Shown piece by piece: positions 1 to 11,598 of a stretch of DNA of 64,000 bases (position 1 is its first letter; each line of letters starts with the position of its first letter). This DNA is from Ralstonia pickettii (GTDB lineage: Bacteria > Pseudomonadota > Gammaproteobacteria > Burkholderiales > Burkholderiaceae): the NCBI RefSeq assembly GCF_030582395.1, contig NZ_CP104381.1, positions 434,001-498,000 on the forward strand, written 5' to 3'. The position numbers and the translations under genes were made by a program. The notes beneath the pieces are model-generated. The model was not told the DNA's origin, ran no database searches, and worked only from the letters and a program-made list of their open reading frames with translations.

Positions 1-1387
<1,387 letters not shown>

Positions 1388-1388
<1 letters not shown>

Positions 1389-2461
1389 CAGAACGTGTAG
1401 CCGATCTGCTGCGCGCGATCTTCGAGTTGATCGAGCAGGCGGGCCAGCGGCGCCAGCGCGTTGTAGCGGCTGCATACACGGCGCAGGTAGGCGATGAAGC
1501 GCGGAGTGTCTTCCACGTAGCCGGTCTTGCCGTCGCGGTAGCACAGGCGCGCGAAAATGCCGGCCACCTTCAGATGGCGTTGCGCGCCCATCCATTCGAG
1601 CGCACGGTAGAACTCGCCGAAGTCTTCGTCCACGGGCAACTTGGCGGCGCGGGCCGCTTCCCAGTAGCGCACGGCCCAATCCAGCTCCTGCTCTTCGTCC
1701 CACGACAGGAAGGCGTCGCGCAGCAGCGAGGCGGCGTCGTAGGTGATCGGTCCGTAGACGGCGTCCTGGAAGTCCAGCACGCCCGGCTGCGATGGGTCGG
1801 CCGCGTTGATCATCAAATTACGGGGCATGTAGTCACGATGCACGTACACGCGCGGCTGGGCCAAGGCGCTATCGACCAGCAGCTTGAACACCTTGTCGAG
1901 CGATTCGCGCTGGGTTGCGTCGAGCGGGCGTTGCAGGTGGCGGTCGACGTACCAGTCCGGAAACAGCGACAGTTCGCGGCGCAGCAGCGCCTCGTCATAC
2001 GGCGGCAGCTCGCCTTCGCGGGAAGCCACCTGCCAGCGCACCAGAGTATGGATGGCAGGGCGGAACAGCGTGTTGGCGTAGGCGAGGTCGAAATCGCGCT
2101 CGCGCAGCGATTGCAGATACGTTTGTGGGCCCAGGTCGGTCAGCAGCAAGAAGCCCTGCGCAAGATCCTGCTCCAGCACCAGCGGCGCGCGCACGCCGGC
2201 ACCATTGAGCAGACCGGCCACATGGACGAACGGGCGGCAGTCTTCCTGCGGCGGCGGGGCGTCCATGACGACCAGCGTGCCGGGCTTGCCACTGACGGCG
2301 CTGTCCAGGCGGAAATACCGGCGGAAGCTGGCATCGGCCGAGGCAGGTTGCAGCGTGTCGATGCGCAGGCCGTGGGCGGCGGGCAATGTGCCGAGCCAGT
2401 CGCGCAATTGGCTGAGGCGTGCGTCGGTTGCGCCTGCTGCGGCGCCAGGGGTCGAAGCCAT
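1388..2461 (-). CDS. amgK: N-acetylmuramate/N-acetylglucosamine kinase AmgK
   Basis: Aminoglycoside phosphotransferase (APH) fold protein of 357 residues. The catalytic loop YVHRDYMPRN lies at residues 207-215 and the metal-binding segment VLDFQDAVYGP at about 228-238, as in AmgK. In Pseudomonas AmgK phosphorylates the anomeric position of MurNAc and GlcNAc released during wall turnover, feeding MurU. The gene is divergent from lptD, the same arrangement as around pseudomonad amgK-murU. First gene of the amgK-azlC-azlD-murU group. Confidence 0.9.
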
Positions 2462-2500
2462 GCTGAGAGAATGCTGGAATGAGGCTGGGAGGAAGCCCCG

Positions 2501-2506
2501 TATAAT
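2501..2506 (+). promoter_or_regulatory. Candidate -10 box (TATAAT) between amgK and lptD
   Basis: A perfect TATAAT lies in the divergent intergenic region, about 130 bases before the proposed lptD ATG. No good -35 hexamer is visible 16-18 bases upstream. The reverse strand reads ATTATA, so a leftward promoter for amgK in the same place cannot be excluded. Confidence 0.3.
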
Positions 2507-2637
2507 ACCCGACCGAGTTTCGCCGCGAGCGAGCGCCGGCCTTGTCCAGGCTGCGTCCGGCGGCGGGATTGACCGCAGTACCGACTGATTTTGTGCCTGT
2601 GCGTGCCGTTGCGCGCGCGGCCCTGTTCCCGATCTGC

Positions 2638-5079
2638 ATGACCGAACCGAACCGAGCCAGGAAGAACCGGCAGCGCGCTGCTGTCGCCGCGCCCGATCAG
2701 CGGCCCGCCGACTTGGCCACCATCAGGCGTGGCACGCTGGCATTGCGCCCGCTGGTATTTGCGGTGGCCGGTGTCTGGACGGCGACGTCCGCGGCGCAGA
2801 GCACGGGCACAACGCAAGCGACGGCGCCCGCTGTCACTCCGGCCTCGTCGGTGACCGCGCTGGCGACGTCCGGACCGACCACGCCCGGCGGCAGTCCGCT
2901 GTTGCCCAAGATGGCCGAGCCCGTCCAGCGACCGGACAACACTGTCCCGACGTTTACCGCGGCCGACAAGATGGACGGTCGCACCAACGAAGACATCCAC
3001 CTGCGCGGTAATGGCGAACTGCGCCGCAACGGCTCGGTGCTGAAGGGCGACACGCTCGATTACAACCAGGACACCGATGTCGCAACCGCAACCGGCAACG
3101 TGCGCCTGTTCAAGGGCGGCACGCTGGTCACCGGCCCGGACGCCAAGCTGAAGATTACCGCCAACGAAGGGACCATCAGCACGCCGAGCTACGAGTTCCA
3201 CTCCAACGGCGGCCACGGCACTGCAGACCGCATCGACTTCATCGACAAGGACAACAGCCGCATCACGCGCGGCACGTACACCACGTGCTCGCCCGACAAC
3301 GTCGACTGGTACTTCAGCGCCAGCCGCATCGACATCGACAGCGACCGCCAGGTCGGCACGGGGCGCAACGGCGTGCTGCACTTCTTCGGTGTGCCGGTGT
3401 TTGCGGCGCCGGTCATGGATTTTCCGCTCAATGACGATCGGCGCAGCGGTTTCCTGGCACCGGTGTTCGGCTACAACAGCCGCAGCGGGGCCGACGTCAC
3501 GCTGCCGTACTACTTCAATATCGCGCCGAACCGCGATTTGACCTTGTATCCGCGTCTGCTCAGTACGCGTGGCCTGCAGCTTGGCGCTGAATACCGCTAT
3601 CTCGATACGTCGTACAGCGGCGTCCTGCGGGGCGAATTCCTGCCCGATGATCGTGAAGCGGGTCGTAACCGCTGGTCGATTTCGGCAGTACACACGCAGC
3701 GGCTGGCCCCGGGCCTGACCGGCTATATCAACTACAACAAGGTTTCCGATAACACTTATCCGGATGACCTTGGTCGCAGCATCGTCACTGCGACGCAGCG
3801 ACAGTATGTCCAGGAAGGCGGCGTCACCTATTCCATCGGCGATTGGGTTGCGCTGGCGCGCGTGCAGAAGTTCCAGACCCTGTCGACCGCCACTACGCAA
3901 CTAGCAGCGCCGTACGAGCGTGTCCCTCAGTTGAGCCTGACGTATAACCGGTACGACGTAGGCGGCTTTGACATCAATTTCCTGACCGACTACACGCGGT
4001 TCTCGATCCCGACCGCCAATACCGTGCAGGGCGAGCGCCTGTTCATGCAGCCGACGATCAGCTTTCCGGTCATCCGTCCGGGCTGGTTCGTCACGCCAAA
4101 GTTCATCCTGAACGCCACTTCGTATCGCCTAGACCGTCCGGCTGGCGATACGCAAGATACGCAGATCAATCGCACGCTGCCGACGTTCTCGCTCGATTCG
4201 GGTATGACCTTCGAGCGCGATGCGCCGCTGGTCTCCAAATTGTTCGGCGTGAGCTACATCCAGACGCTGGAGCCGCGCGTGTTCTACGTGTACACGCCGT
4301 ATCGCGATCAGTCGCAGATTCCGCTGTTCGATACCGGGCAGTCCGACTACAACCTCGGCCAGATCTTTACCGAGAACCCGTACACCGGTTACGACCGCAT
4401 TGCCGACAACAACAAGGTGACGGCAGGTGTCACCACGCGGTTTATCGAGGCCGAATCAGGCATTGAGCGCCTGCGTGCCACGATCGCCCAGCGCATCGAT
4501 TTCGAAGGCCAGCGCGTGACGCTGGCGGGTGCAGCACCGACGTCGGTGCGCCGCTATTCGGACCTTCTGGGCGCGACCACGATCCAGATGTTCCGTGGCA
4601 TCTTTTTTGATACGAACCTTCAGTACAATCAGGACCTCGACCGCATCATGCGTTCGACGGTCGCGTTCAGCTGGAAGCCCGAGGCCAACAAGGTGATCAA
4701 CCTCGGCTACCGCTACTACCGGCAAGACGCCAATACCGGTCAGCTGCCGCTGGAACAGGCCGATATCTCCACGCAGTGGCCGATTACGCGGCGCCTCTAC
4801 GGCCTGGGTCGCATCGGTTACGACCTGGATGCGCGCAAGCCATCGGATATGCTGCTCGGCCTCGAATATGTGGCGGACTGCTGGGTCGGTCGACTGGCGG
4901 TGCAGCGCTACAGCAATGCGGTTTCGAGCTATACGACGCATATCTTTGCCCAGATCGAATTCAAGGGTTTGTCGAAGGTGGGGAACAATCCGATCGACGT
5001 GATTCGTTTGAACGTGCCCGGCTACCAGCCGGTGACCGCGCAGCCGATCACGCCGTCCGTGCTGGATCAATATGAATAA
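2638..5079 (+). CDS. lptD: LPS-assembly protein LptD
   Basis: Outer-membrane LPS translocon of 813 residues from the ATG at 2638. It has a hydrophobic export segment, an OstA-like beta-jellyroll domain (GELRRNGSVLKGDTLDYNQD onward), then a long C-terminal beta-barrel rich in alternating aromatic residues. Two likely disulfide cysteines are seen, in YTTCSPDN and near the C-terminus in YVADCWVGR; E. coli LptD has four. LptD with LptE inserts LPS into the outer leaflet. The reading frame continues upstream to 2542, but that part is Arg/Ala-rich and unlike a signal peptide; the exact start is not certain. The next gene, surA, overlaps its last 8 bases. Confidence 0.92.
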   Translation: MTEPNRARKNRQRAAVAAPDQRPADLATIRRGTLALRPLVFAVAGVWTATSAAQSTGTTQATAPAVTPASSVTALATSGPTTPGGSPLLPKMAEPVQRPDNTVPTFTAADKMDGRTNEDIHLRGNGELRRNGSVLKGDTLDYNQDTDVATATGNVRLFKGGTLVTGPDAKLKITANEGTISTPSYEFHSNGGHGTADRIDFIDKDNSRITRGTYTTCSPDNVDWYFSASRIDIDSDRQVGTGRNGVLHFFGVPVFAAPVMDFPLNDDRRSGFLAPVFGYNSRSGADVTLPYYFNIAPNRDLTLYPRLLSTRGLQLGAEYRYLDTSYSGVLRGEFLPDDREAGRNRWSISAVHTQRLAPGLTGYINYNKVSDNTYPDDLGRSIVTATQRQYVQEGGVTYSIGDWVALARVQKFQTLSTATTQLAAPYERVPQLSLTYNRYDVGGFDINFLTDYTRFSIPTANTVQGERLFMQPTISFPVIRPGWFVTPKFILNATSYRLDRPAGDTQDTQINRTLPTFSLDSGMTFERDAPLVSKLFGVSYIQTLEPRVFYVYTPYRDQSQIPLFDTGQSDYNLGQIFTENPYTGYDRIADNNKVTAGVTTRFIEAESGIERLRATIAQRIDFEGQRVTLAGAAPTSVRRYSDLLGATTIQMFRGIFFDTNLQYNQDLDRIMRSTVAFSWKPEANKVINLGYRYYRQDANTGQLPLEQADISTQWPITRRLYGLGRIGYDLDARKPSDMLLGLEYVADCWVGRLAVQRYSNAVSSYTTHIFAQIEFKGLSKVGNNPIDVIRLNVPGYQPVTAQPITPSVLDQYE

Positions 5080-6574
5080 CGACATCATGGCTTTCCAATC
5101 GACCGCTTTCGCCACGCGTGTGGCTCCTCTGGGCCGCTTGCGTGTTGCCACCGGCGTGCTGGTCGCGCTGATGGCGGGGACCACGCTGTCGTCTGCCGTC
5201 CATGCGCAGCAAGCGCAGTCGGCAAAGAAGACTGCACCGGTGCGCGGCATCTTCGCCAACCCGGGTTCGTCGCCGAGCCAGCCGCTGCTGCAGGGCACGC
5301 TGCCAGAGCCGACTGCCCCGGGTGCGCCGCGCAGCCAACTCGTCGACGAGGTGGTGGCCGTGGTCAACACCGACGTCATCACCCGCCGTGAACTGCTCAA
5401 TCGCGCCGACTTGGTCGAGCGCACGTTCCGTGCGCAGAACCGGCCGCTGCCCCCGCGCGCGGATATGCTGGGCGAGGTGCTTGAACAGCTGATCCTGGAG
5501 CGCGTGCAGGCGCAGACCGCCAAGGAAAGCGGCATCCGCGTGTCCGACGCCGATGTGGATCGCGCTGTGGAAAGCGTGGCCCAGCGCAACAACCTCTCCG
5601 TCCCGCAGCTCAAGAGCAAGCTGAAGGACGCCGGCATGACGTACGACAAGTACCGCGACGACCTGCGTCAGGAAATCCTCCTGGCGCGCCTGCGTGAGCG
5701 CGAGGTCGACTCGAAGGTGCAGGTCTACGACGGTGAGATCGACAACTACCTGGCGCAGCAGGGCGGCGGCACGGCCCCGGCAGGCGAGCAGCAATACAAC
5801 GTCGCGCAAATTCTCGTGCCCGTCGCCGAGGGCGCCACGGACGCCGAGAAGGCTGCAGCGCGCAGCAAGGCCGAAAGTCTGCTCAAGCAAGCGCAGAGCG
5901 GTGCCGATTTCGCCAAGCTGGCGCGTGACAATTCGGGCGCACAGGACGCCTCGCAAGGCGGCGAGCTTGGGCTGCGTCCGATTGGGCGCCTGCCGGCTGT
6001 GTTTGCCAACGCCGTGGTCGACATGAAGGCGGGCCAAGTGGCGAGCCAGGTGGTCGAAAGCCCGGCCGGTTATCACGTGATCAAGCTGCTGGACAAGCGC
6101 GCGCCGGGCACCGCGATTGCCGCCAAGGTGCAGCAGACGCAAGTGCGCCACATCCTGATCAAGACCGGTCCGACGATGTCGGCGGACGACGCGCGCCGGC
6201 AATTGATGGGCCTGCGTGACCGCATTGTCCACGGTTACGATTTTGGCGATGCGGCACGGCGGTATTCGCAGGACGGGTCGGCCGGTGCGGGTGGCGAGCT
6301 GGGCTGGGTGTCGCCGGGCCAGCTGGTGCCGGAATTTGAGCAGGCCATGAACCAGCTCAAGCCGGGTGATGTGTCGCAGCCGGTGCAGAGCCAGTTCGGC
6401 GTGCATCTGATTCAGGTGGAAGGCCGCCGTGAAGCCGAGGTGTCGGGGGACCGCCAACGCGACTACGCACGGTCGGTGATTCGCGAGCAGAAAGTCCAGG
6501 CCGCCTATGAGGACTGGCTGCGTGAGCTGCGCGATTCGGCACACGTGGAATACCGCGTGAACCGTCAGCAGTAA
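5072..6574 (+). CDS. surA: Periplasmic chaperone / peptidyl-prolyl isomerase SurA
   Basis: 500 residues: a signal peptide ending near SAVHAQQ, a SurA N-domain (LVDEVVAVVNTDVITRREL onward), and two parvulin domains, one around residues 240-345 (NVAQILVPV ... GYHVIKLLD) and one around 355-460 (VRHILIKTGP ... FGVHLIQVEG). SurA escorts outer-membrane proteins, including LptD, through the periplasm, so the lptD-surA order makes functional sense. It starts inside the end of lptD; the ATG at 5087 is an alternative start. Confidence 0.95.
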   Translation: MNNDIMAFQSTAFATRVAPLGRLRVATGVLVALMAGTTLSSAVHAQQAQSAKKTAPVRGIFANPGSSPSQPLLQGTLPEPTAPGAPRSQLVDEVVAVVNTDVITRRELLNRADLVERTFRAQNRPLPPRADMLGEVLEQLILERVQAQTAKESGIRVSDADVDRAVESVAQRNNLSVPQLKSKLKDAGMTYDKYRDDLRQEILLARLREREVDSKVQVYDGEIDNYLAQQGGGTAPAGEQQYNVAQILVPVAEGATDAEKAAARSKAESLLKQAQSGADFAKLARDNSGAQDASQGGELGLRPIGRLPAVFANAVVDMKAGQVASQVVESPAGYHVIKLLDKRAPGTAIAAKVQQTQVRHILIKTGPTMSADDARRQLMGLRDRIVHGYDFGDAARRYSQDGSAGAGGELGWVSPGQLVPEFEQAMNQLKPGDVSQPVQSQFGVHLIQVEGRREAEVSGDRQRDYARSVIREQKVQAAYEDWLRELRDSAHVEYRVNRQQ

Positions 6575-6595
6575 GCTACGGACATCCGCATCGCT

Positions 6596-6626
6596 CACGG
6601 CCGCCTGCGGGCGGCCGTGGCGTTTC
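6596..6626 (+). terminator. Hairpin after surA
   Basis: A 10-11 bp GC-rich perfect hairpin (CACGGCCGCC, loop TGC, GGGCGGCCGTG) lies 20 bases after surA and is followed by a short T-rich stretch. The T-run is weak, so it may only attenuate transcription into pdxA. Confidence 0.5.
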
Positions 6627-6662
6627 TAGATCGCTTCAGAAACCATCGCAGGAAAGCGCTGC

Positions 6663-7679
6663 ATGCTGAACATTGCCATCACCACTGGCGAACCCGCTGG
6701 TATCGGCCCCGACATCACCGTGGCTGCGCTGTTGCACCTGGCACGACAGGCGTCGCCGCGTTACGCCGATGTGCAGTGGCATGTGATGGGCAATGCCGCT
6801 TTGCTGCAGGCGCGCGCCGACGCGATGGGGCAGGGCGATTTCTGGCGCGTTGTCTCTACGGCACTGTCGATGGTGGAGCGCCGGCTGGGTGCGCCCGTGC
6901 GCGCCGGAGCGCTTGATGCCGCGAACGGCCGCTATGTGCTGGACCTGCTCGACGCGGCCATCGACGGCTGCCTGATCGGCACGGCAGACGGCATGCGTTA
7001 CGACGCGATGGTCACGGCGCCGGTGCAGAAGAGCACGATCAACGACGCCGGGGTGCCATTTACCGGCCACACCGAGTATCTGGCCGAGCGCAGCCGCACG
7101 CCGCGCGTGGTGATGATGCTCGCTGGTCCGCAACCGGCGCACGACAACGCCATGCTGCGCGTGGCGCTGGCGACGACGCACTTGCCGCTGCGCGAGGTGC
7201 CGGACGCCATCACGCCAGCGGTGCTCGACGAAACGCTGGACATCGTGCAGCGTGATCTGCGCACACGCTTCGGCTTGACTGCACCGCGCATCCTCGTGAC
7301 GGGGTTGAATCCGCATGCGGGTGAATCTGGTCACCTCGGGCGGGAAGAGATCGAAGTGATCGAGCCGGCCATCGCCCGTGCCCGTGCGCGCGGAATCGAT
7401 GCGCGCGGTCCTTATCCGGCCGATACGCTGTTCCAGCCGCGCCTTCTGGCCGATGCCGATTGCGTGCTGGCGATGTACCACGATCAAGGCTTGGCGCCGC
7501 TCAAGTACGGCACCTTCGGCCACGGCGTGAACATTACGCTCGGTTTGCCATTCGTGCGCACGTCGGTGGACCACGGTACGGCGCTGGACTTGGCGGGCAC
7601 GGGCCGCGCCGAATTCGGCAGCATGATCGAGGCGATCGATACCGCCATCGCCATGGCTCGGCACACGGCACGTTCCTGA
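6663..7679 (+). CDS. pdxA: 4-hydroxythreonine-4-phosphate dehydrogenase PdxA
   Basis: 338 residues, usual length for PdxA, which oxidises 4-phosphohydroxy-L-threonine in the DXP-dependent route to pyridoxal 5'-phosphate. Visible signatures are [12 protein letters not shown] at the N-terminus, the metal-binding histidines in [10 protein letters not shown] and [12 protein letters not shown], and the C-terminal [12 protein letters not shown]. The lptD-surA-pdxA-rsmA order is the widespread proteobacterial one and is probably one transcription unit with an attenuator after surA. Confidence 0.96.
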   Translation: MLNIAITTGEPAGIGPDITVAALLHLARQASPRYADVQWHVMGNAALLQARADAMGQGDFWRVVSTALSMVERRLGAPVRAGALDAANGRYVLDLLDAAIDGCLIGTADGMRYDAMVTAPVQKSTINDAGVPFTGHTEYLAERSRTPRVVMMLAGPQPAHDNAMLRVALATTHLPLREVPDAITPAVLDETLDIVQRDLRTRFGLTAPRILVTGLNPHAGESGHLGREEIEVIEPAIARARARGIDARGPYPADTLFQPRLLADADCVLAMYHDQGLAPLKYGTFGHGVNITLGLPFVRTSVDHGTALDLAGTGRAEFGSMIEAIDTAIAMARHTARS

Positions 7680-7710
7680 ATTTCTTCACCTTATCGATTT
7701 CGAGTTCGCA

Positions 7711-8556
7711 ATGGCACGATCCACGACCGGCGTTCACCAGGGGCACCAGGCCCGCAAGCGCTTTGGCCAGAACTTCCTGGTCGATGACGGCGTGATCCAC
7801 GCCATCGTCGCCGCCATTGATCCGAAGCCCGACGATGTGCTCGTCGAGATCGGCCCGGGCCTCGGCGCACTCACCGTCCCGCTGATGGAGCGCGTGCGCA
7901 CCCTGCAGGTGGTCGAGCTGGACCGTGATCTTGTCGCACGCTTGCAGAAGCGTTTCGGCGATCGGCTGGTCGTGCATGCCGGCGACGCGCTGGCGTTCGA
8001 TTTCGGCGCGCTGCTGGAGGCGGACCGGCCGCTGCGCATTGTCGGCAACCTGCCGTACAACATCTCGAGCCCGCTGCTGTTCCATCTGGCCACGTTCGCC
8101 GATCGTGTGCGCGACCAGCATTTCATGCTCCAGAAAGAAGTGGTCGACCGCATGGTCGCCGCGCCGGGCAGCAAGGCCTTCAGCCGGCTGTCGGTGATGC
8201 TGCAGGTGCGCTACTACATGGAGCTGGTGCTGGATGTGCCGCCGGGCTCGTTCAACCCACCGCCCAAGGTGGATTCGGCGGTGGTGCGGATGATTCCGTG
8301 GCCGGCCGACAAATCGCCGTATGCGCCCGTCGACATGCGCGCGTTGGGCACGGTGGTGACGATGGCGTTTTCGCAGCGGCGCAAGGTGCTGCGCAACACC
8401 CTGGGCGCACTAAGAGACGTGGTTGATTTCGACGCGCTCGCCTTTGACCTGAGCCGCCGCGCAGAAGAGGTGCCGGTGGACGATTTCGTGGCGGTGGCGA
8501 ATGCGCTGCCGGCCAACCGCATCGCCGGCAGCGTTTCCGATCTCAGCGAAGATTGA
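7711..8556 (+). CDS. rsmA: 16S rRNA (adenine1518/1519-N6) dimethyltransferase RsmA/KsgA
   Basis: 281 residues. N-terminal [11 protein letters not shown] is the family hallmark; the SAM-binding motif [11 protein letters not shown] is near residue 46 and the catalytic motif [12 protein letters not shown] near residue 112. RsmA dimethylates two adjacent adenines in the 3' hairpin of 16S rRNA late in small-subunit assembly; its loss gives kasugamycin resistance. Last gene of the lptD group; its end overlaps the converging DMT permease gene by 14 bases. Confidence 0.96.
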   Translation: MARSTTGVHQGHQARKRFGQNFLVDDGVIHAIVAAIDPKPDDVLVEIGPGLGALTVPLMERVRTLQVVELDRDLVARLQKRFGDRLVVHAGDALAFDFGALLEADRPLRIVGNLPYNISSPLLFHLATFADRVRDQHFMLQKEVVDRMVAAPGSKAFSRLSVMLQVRYYMELVLDVPPGSFNPPPKVDSAVVRMIPWPADKSPYAPVDMRALGTVVTMAFSQRRKVLRNTLGALRDVVDFDALAFDLSRRAEEVPVDDFVAVANALPANRIAGSVSDLSED

Positions 8557-9448
8557 CGAGCAGGATGCCCGACAGCACGAGCGTTGCCGCCAGCGCAAAC
8601 CGCAGGCCCACCGGCTCATGCAAGAGCAGCACGCCAAACGCCACGCCAAACAGCGGTGTCAGGAACGAGAACACCGATAACCGAGACGCCAGATAGCGGC
8701 GCAGCAGCCAGAACCACGTCAGGTAACTGGCGAACGCGATCAGCACGGACTGGTAAGCGAGGCTGGCCAGCGCGGTCGGTGTGAGGTTTGCGGTAAAGGC
8801 CTGGCCAGTGCCCGCCGCCATCAACAGCAGCAGCACGGCCGAGACGGCCAGTTGGTACAGCAGCGTCTTCGCCGCCGGTGCCTCGGAGAGCTTGCTTGCC
8901 CGCACGACGATGGTCGTCGCGCCCCACAGCGCACCTGCCACCACGCCCAGCGCGTCGCCCAACGAGGTCGACGGCCCGGCCGCCGGGTGTATGACACCGC
9001 CGGCAAACGCCAGCACGATCCCCGCAAATGCAATGCCGATGCCCGCCCACTGGCGCGGGCGCAGATGTTCGCCCGGCACGAAAAAGTGCAGGCCGAGCGC
9101 CGTGAAGATCGGCGCCGTGTAGAGGAACACCGCCATGCGCGAGGCAGTCGTGTAGCCCAGGCCGATGAAGATGCACAGGAACTCGACACCGAACAGCACG
9201 CCGGCCATCAGGCCGCCGGCCAGCGTGCCGTCGCGCAACGAGAGGCACGTGCCGCGCCAGAGCGCAAACGCAAATACCAGAACCGATGCGATGGCCGAGC
9301 GCACACCGGCCTGCATGACGGGGCCCACGTCGTGCGCGGCCACCTTGATGGCAACCTGCTGAAAGCCCCAGCACATGCACAGCACCACCATCAGGCCGAT
9401 GGCGGTGCCGTCCAGCGGCCGGCGGATGGCGTCAGTGGCGGTTGCCAT
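8543..9448 (-). CDS. EamA/DMT superfamily permease
   Basis: 301 residues with about ten hydrophobic segments arranged as two EamA halves, typical of drug/metabolite exporters (RhaT/YdcZ-like). The first half starts [19 protein letters not shown]; the second begins near [23 protein letters not shown]. Substrate unknown. Its start overlaps the end of gloA by 17 bases, so it is probably translated from the same message. Confidence 0.85.
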   Translation of the reverse strand: MATATDAIRRPLDGTAIGLMVVLCMCWGFQQVAIKVAAHDVGPVMQAGVRSAIASVLVFAFALWRGTCLSLRDGTLAGGLMAGVLFGVEFLCIFIGLGYTTASRMAVFLYTAPIFTALGLHFFVPGEHLRPRQWAGIGIAFAGIVLAFAGGVIHPAAGPSTSLGDALGVVAGALWGATTIVVRASKLSEAPAAKTLLYQLAVSAVLLLLMAAGTGQAFTANLTPTALASLAYQSVLIAFASYLTWFWLLRRYLASRLSVFSFLTPLFGVAFGVLLLHEPVGLRFALAATLVLSGILLVNLR

Positions 9449-9839
9449 CGGGCATCGAGCGCGCCTGGATCAGCTCGATCTTGTAGCCGTCCGGATCTTC
9501 CACAAACGCGATGATGGTGCTGCCGCCCTTGACCGGACCCGCTTCACGCGTGACCTTGCCGCCGGCGTTGCGGATCTGGTCGCAGGCTTGTGCGGCATCG
9601 TCGACCTCGATGGCCAAGTGCCCGAATGCCGTGCCGAGTTCGTACTCGCTCACCCCGTAGTTGTAGGTCAGTTCGATGACCGTGTTGCTGGCTTCCGGGC
9701 CGTAGCCGACGAACGCCAGCGAGTACTTGTACTCGGGGTTGTCGCTGGTGCGCAGCAACTGCATGCCGAGCACCTTGGTGTAGAAGTCGATCGAGCGCTG
9801 CATGTCGCCGACGCGCAGCATGGTGTGGAGCATTCGCAT
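9432..9839 (-). CDS. gloA: Lactoylglutathione lyase (glyoxalase I)
   Basis: 135 residues from the ATG at 9839, which has AGGAAGGAA just upstream; the longer frame has no support. It begins [20 protein letters not shown] and carries the glyoxalase metal ligands (the N-terminal His, Glu in NTVIELTYN, His in [10 protein letters not shown], Glu in [12 protein letters not shown]). It converts the methylglyoxal-glutathione hemithioacetal to S-lactoylglutathione. Length and motifs fit the Ni-dependent GloA of proteobacteria. Confidence 0.95.
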   Translation of the reverse strand: MRMLHTMLRVGDMQRSIDFYTKVLGMQLLRTSDNPEYKYSLAFVGYGPEASNTVIELTYNYGVSEYELGTAFGHLAIEVDDAAQACDQIRNAGGKVTREAGPVKGGSTIIAFVEDPDGYKIELIQARSMPDGNRH

Positions 9840-9959
9840 GGGGATTTCCTTCCTGGAGAACTGCGGGAAGGCAATATTGTAGGGGGGTGTGGCGGACCCT
9901 GCAGGGCAGCCATGTTCTGCCACCGGCGCATCCGCCTCGGTGGCGCCGGCCTGGCGGGA

Positions 9960-10838
9960 TCAGAATGCCGGCAGGTATTCCGGCGGATGCGAGCGCAGTT
10001 GCTCCCGCGCCTCACGAAACTCAGGGAAGATCGATTCCACCGTGTCCCAGAAGCGCGGGCTGTGGTTCATCTCCTTGAGATGCGCGAGCTCATGCGCAAC
10101 CACGTAGTCGATCAGGCTGAGGGGGAAATGCACGAGGCGCCAGTTCAGGCGGATCTTGCCGTCGGCGGTGCAGCTTCCCCAACGCGTCGCGGCGGAGGAC
10201 AGCGCATACGCGCTATGCCGCACGCCAAGGCGCTCGGCGTACACCTCCAGGCGCTCGCCGAAGAGGCGTCGCGCCTGCGTCTGCAGCCAGCCTTGCACGC
10301 GGTCCTTGATCTGCTGATCAGTGGTGCCGGGTGGCAGGCCCAGGTGCAGCACACTGCTGTCGGCATCGAACATCAATGCGCCGATGGGCGATTCCAGCTT
10401 GAGCGTGATCGTCTTGCCGAGGAAAGGGAGTGCGGCGCCGTCCTGCCACTCCATCTGCGGCAGCATGCGGCGTGCGGCGCTCGTGCGCCATTCGGCCAGC
10501 TTGGCGAAGATCCACTTCTGTTTTTCGGCGATGGCGTGTTCGATCTCGGCGAGCGTGACCCAGCGCGGTGCCGTGATCGACAGGCCCCGGTCATCGATGA
10601 CGAAGCCGATGGTGCGCCGCGACGAACGCTTGAGGTTATAGATGAGCGCGCGCTCGCCCAAGGTCAGGCGGCGCTGATTGGGGCCGAGCGGTGCGGTGGA
10701 AAAGTCGAGTGCGGGCGGAGCGAGGAGGGACGCGTCAGGCGGCTGCGATGCCGACGGGGCTTCGGGTGCGAGCAGCGGTAACTCAAGCTGGACGCTGTCG
10801 GCGGGGGTGGGCGAAGTCGGTGGGCGCAGCAGTTTCAT
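9960..10838 (-). CDS. YgjP/WLM-like zinc metallopeptidase (M48-type, DUF45)
   Basis: 292 residues. The C-terminal half is a YgjP-like domain with RWGSCTADGKIRLNWRL before the zinc-binding HELAH at 249-253 and the third ligand His in MNHSPRFW at 259. The first 55 residues are Pro/Ala/Ser-rich and not conserved-looking. It belongs to the family often annotated as M48 metallopeptidase or YgjP-like hydrolase; substrate unknown. Start and plsC stop overlap (ATGA), so it is coupled to plsC. Confidence 0.85.
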   Translation of the reverse strand: MKLLRPPTSPTPADSVQLELPLLAPEAPSASQPPDASLLAPPALDFSTAPLGPNQRRLTLGERALIYNLKRSSRRTIGFVIDDRGLSITAPRWVTLAEIEHAIAEKQKWIFAKLAEWRTSAARRMLPQMEWQDGAALPFLGKTITLKLESPIGALMFDADSSVLHLGLPPGTTDQQIKDRVQGWLQTQARRLFGERLEVYAERLGVRHSAYALSSAATRWGSCTADGKIRLNWRLVHFPLSLIDYVVAHELAHLKEMNHSPRFWDTVESIFPEFREAREQLRSHPPEYLPAF

Positions 10839-11587
10839 GCGTGCTCGCGGTAGCTATCGGCGTCGATTCTACGCATTTCTGTTTCGATCCACGCTTCGAC
10901 TTCGCGATTGAGTTCGTCGCTGGTTTTGCCGGCGCTCGAGATGGCCGGCCCGACCGACAGCGTAATCAGGCCCGGATGCTTCAGGAACGAATTGCGCGGC
11001 CACACACGGCCGGAGTTGTGCGCGATGGGGATGACCCATGCGCCGGTATCCACGGCAAAGCGCGCACCGCCGCTTTTGTAACGTGGCTTCGGGTCGCCCG
11101 AACGCGTGCGCGTGCCTTCCGGAAACATGATCACCCACGCGCCATCTGCAAGACGCTCCTTGCCCTGGCGCGCCACCGAGGCGAACGCATTGGCGCCGTC
11201 CTTGCGGTTAATGTGCACCATTTTGAGCATGCCGAGCGCCCACCCGAAGAACGGCACAAACAGCAGCTCGCGCTTGAAGACGTAGCACAACGGTCGCGGC
11301 ATGGTCGCGACGAAGGCCATGGTTTCCCACGCCGACTGGTGCTTGGAGAGCAGCACAACCTGTTTGTTGGTGGCGACGGCTTCCTCGATGTTCTCCCAGC
11401 CCTGGTATTGCCAGCGGATGCCGAGCAGCCAGCGTGCCATCCAGATTGCAGACTTTGTCCAGCCGGACACCATCCAGAAGCGGTGGTGCGGGTTCATGAA
11501 CGGAAAGACGATGAAGCAGGCCACCGCGTAAATCGGTGTCCAAACGATCAGGAAAACCAGGTACAGCAGCGAACGGATAAAAGTCAT
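10835..11587 (-). CDS. plsC: 1-acyl-sn-glycerol-3-phosphate acyltransferase PlsC
   Basis: 250 residues from the ATG at 11587. An N-terminal membrane segment (LLYLVFLIVWTPIYAVACF) is followed by the acyltransferase blocks: KHQSAWETM (an HX4E version of the usual HX4D motif), then KRELLFVPFFGWAL and FPEGTRTRSGD. It adds the second acyl chain to lysophosphatidic acid in phospholipid synthesis. It follows gmhB by about 11 bases and overlaps the downstream metallopeptidase gene. Confidence 0.9.
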   Translation of the reverse strand: MTFIRSLLYLVFLIVWTPIYAVACFIVFPFMNPHHRFWMVSGWTKSAIWMARWLLGIRWQYQGWENIEEAVATNKQVVLLSKHQSAWETMAFVATMPRPLCYVFKRELLFVPFFGWALGMLKMVHINRKDGANAFASVARQGKERLADGAWVIMFPEGTRTRSGDPKPRYKSGGARFAVDTGAWVIPIAHNSGRVWPRNSFLKHPGLITLSVGPAISSAGKTSDELNREVEAWIETEMRRIDADSYREHA

Positions 11588-11598
11588 TGGGGGCGAAT

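Noticed and set aside
2140-3900. Very long leftward frame opposite lptD
   Set aside because: It is a shadow of lptD and amgK: Arg/Ala/Val-rich, no family features, while lptD shows strong protein signatures.
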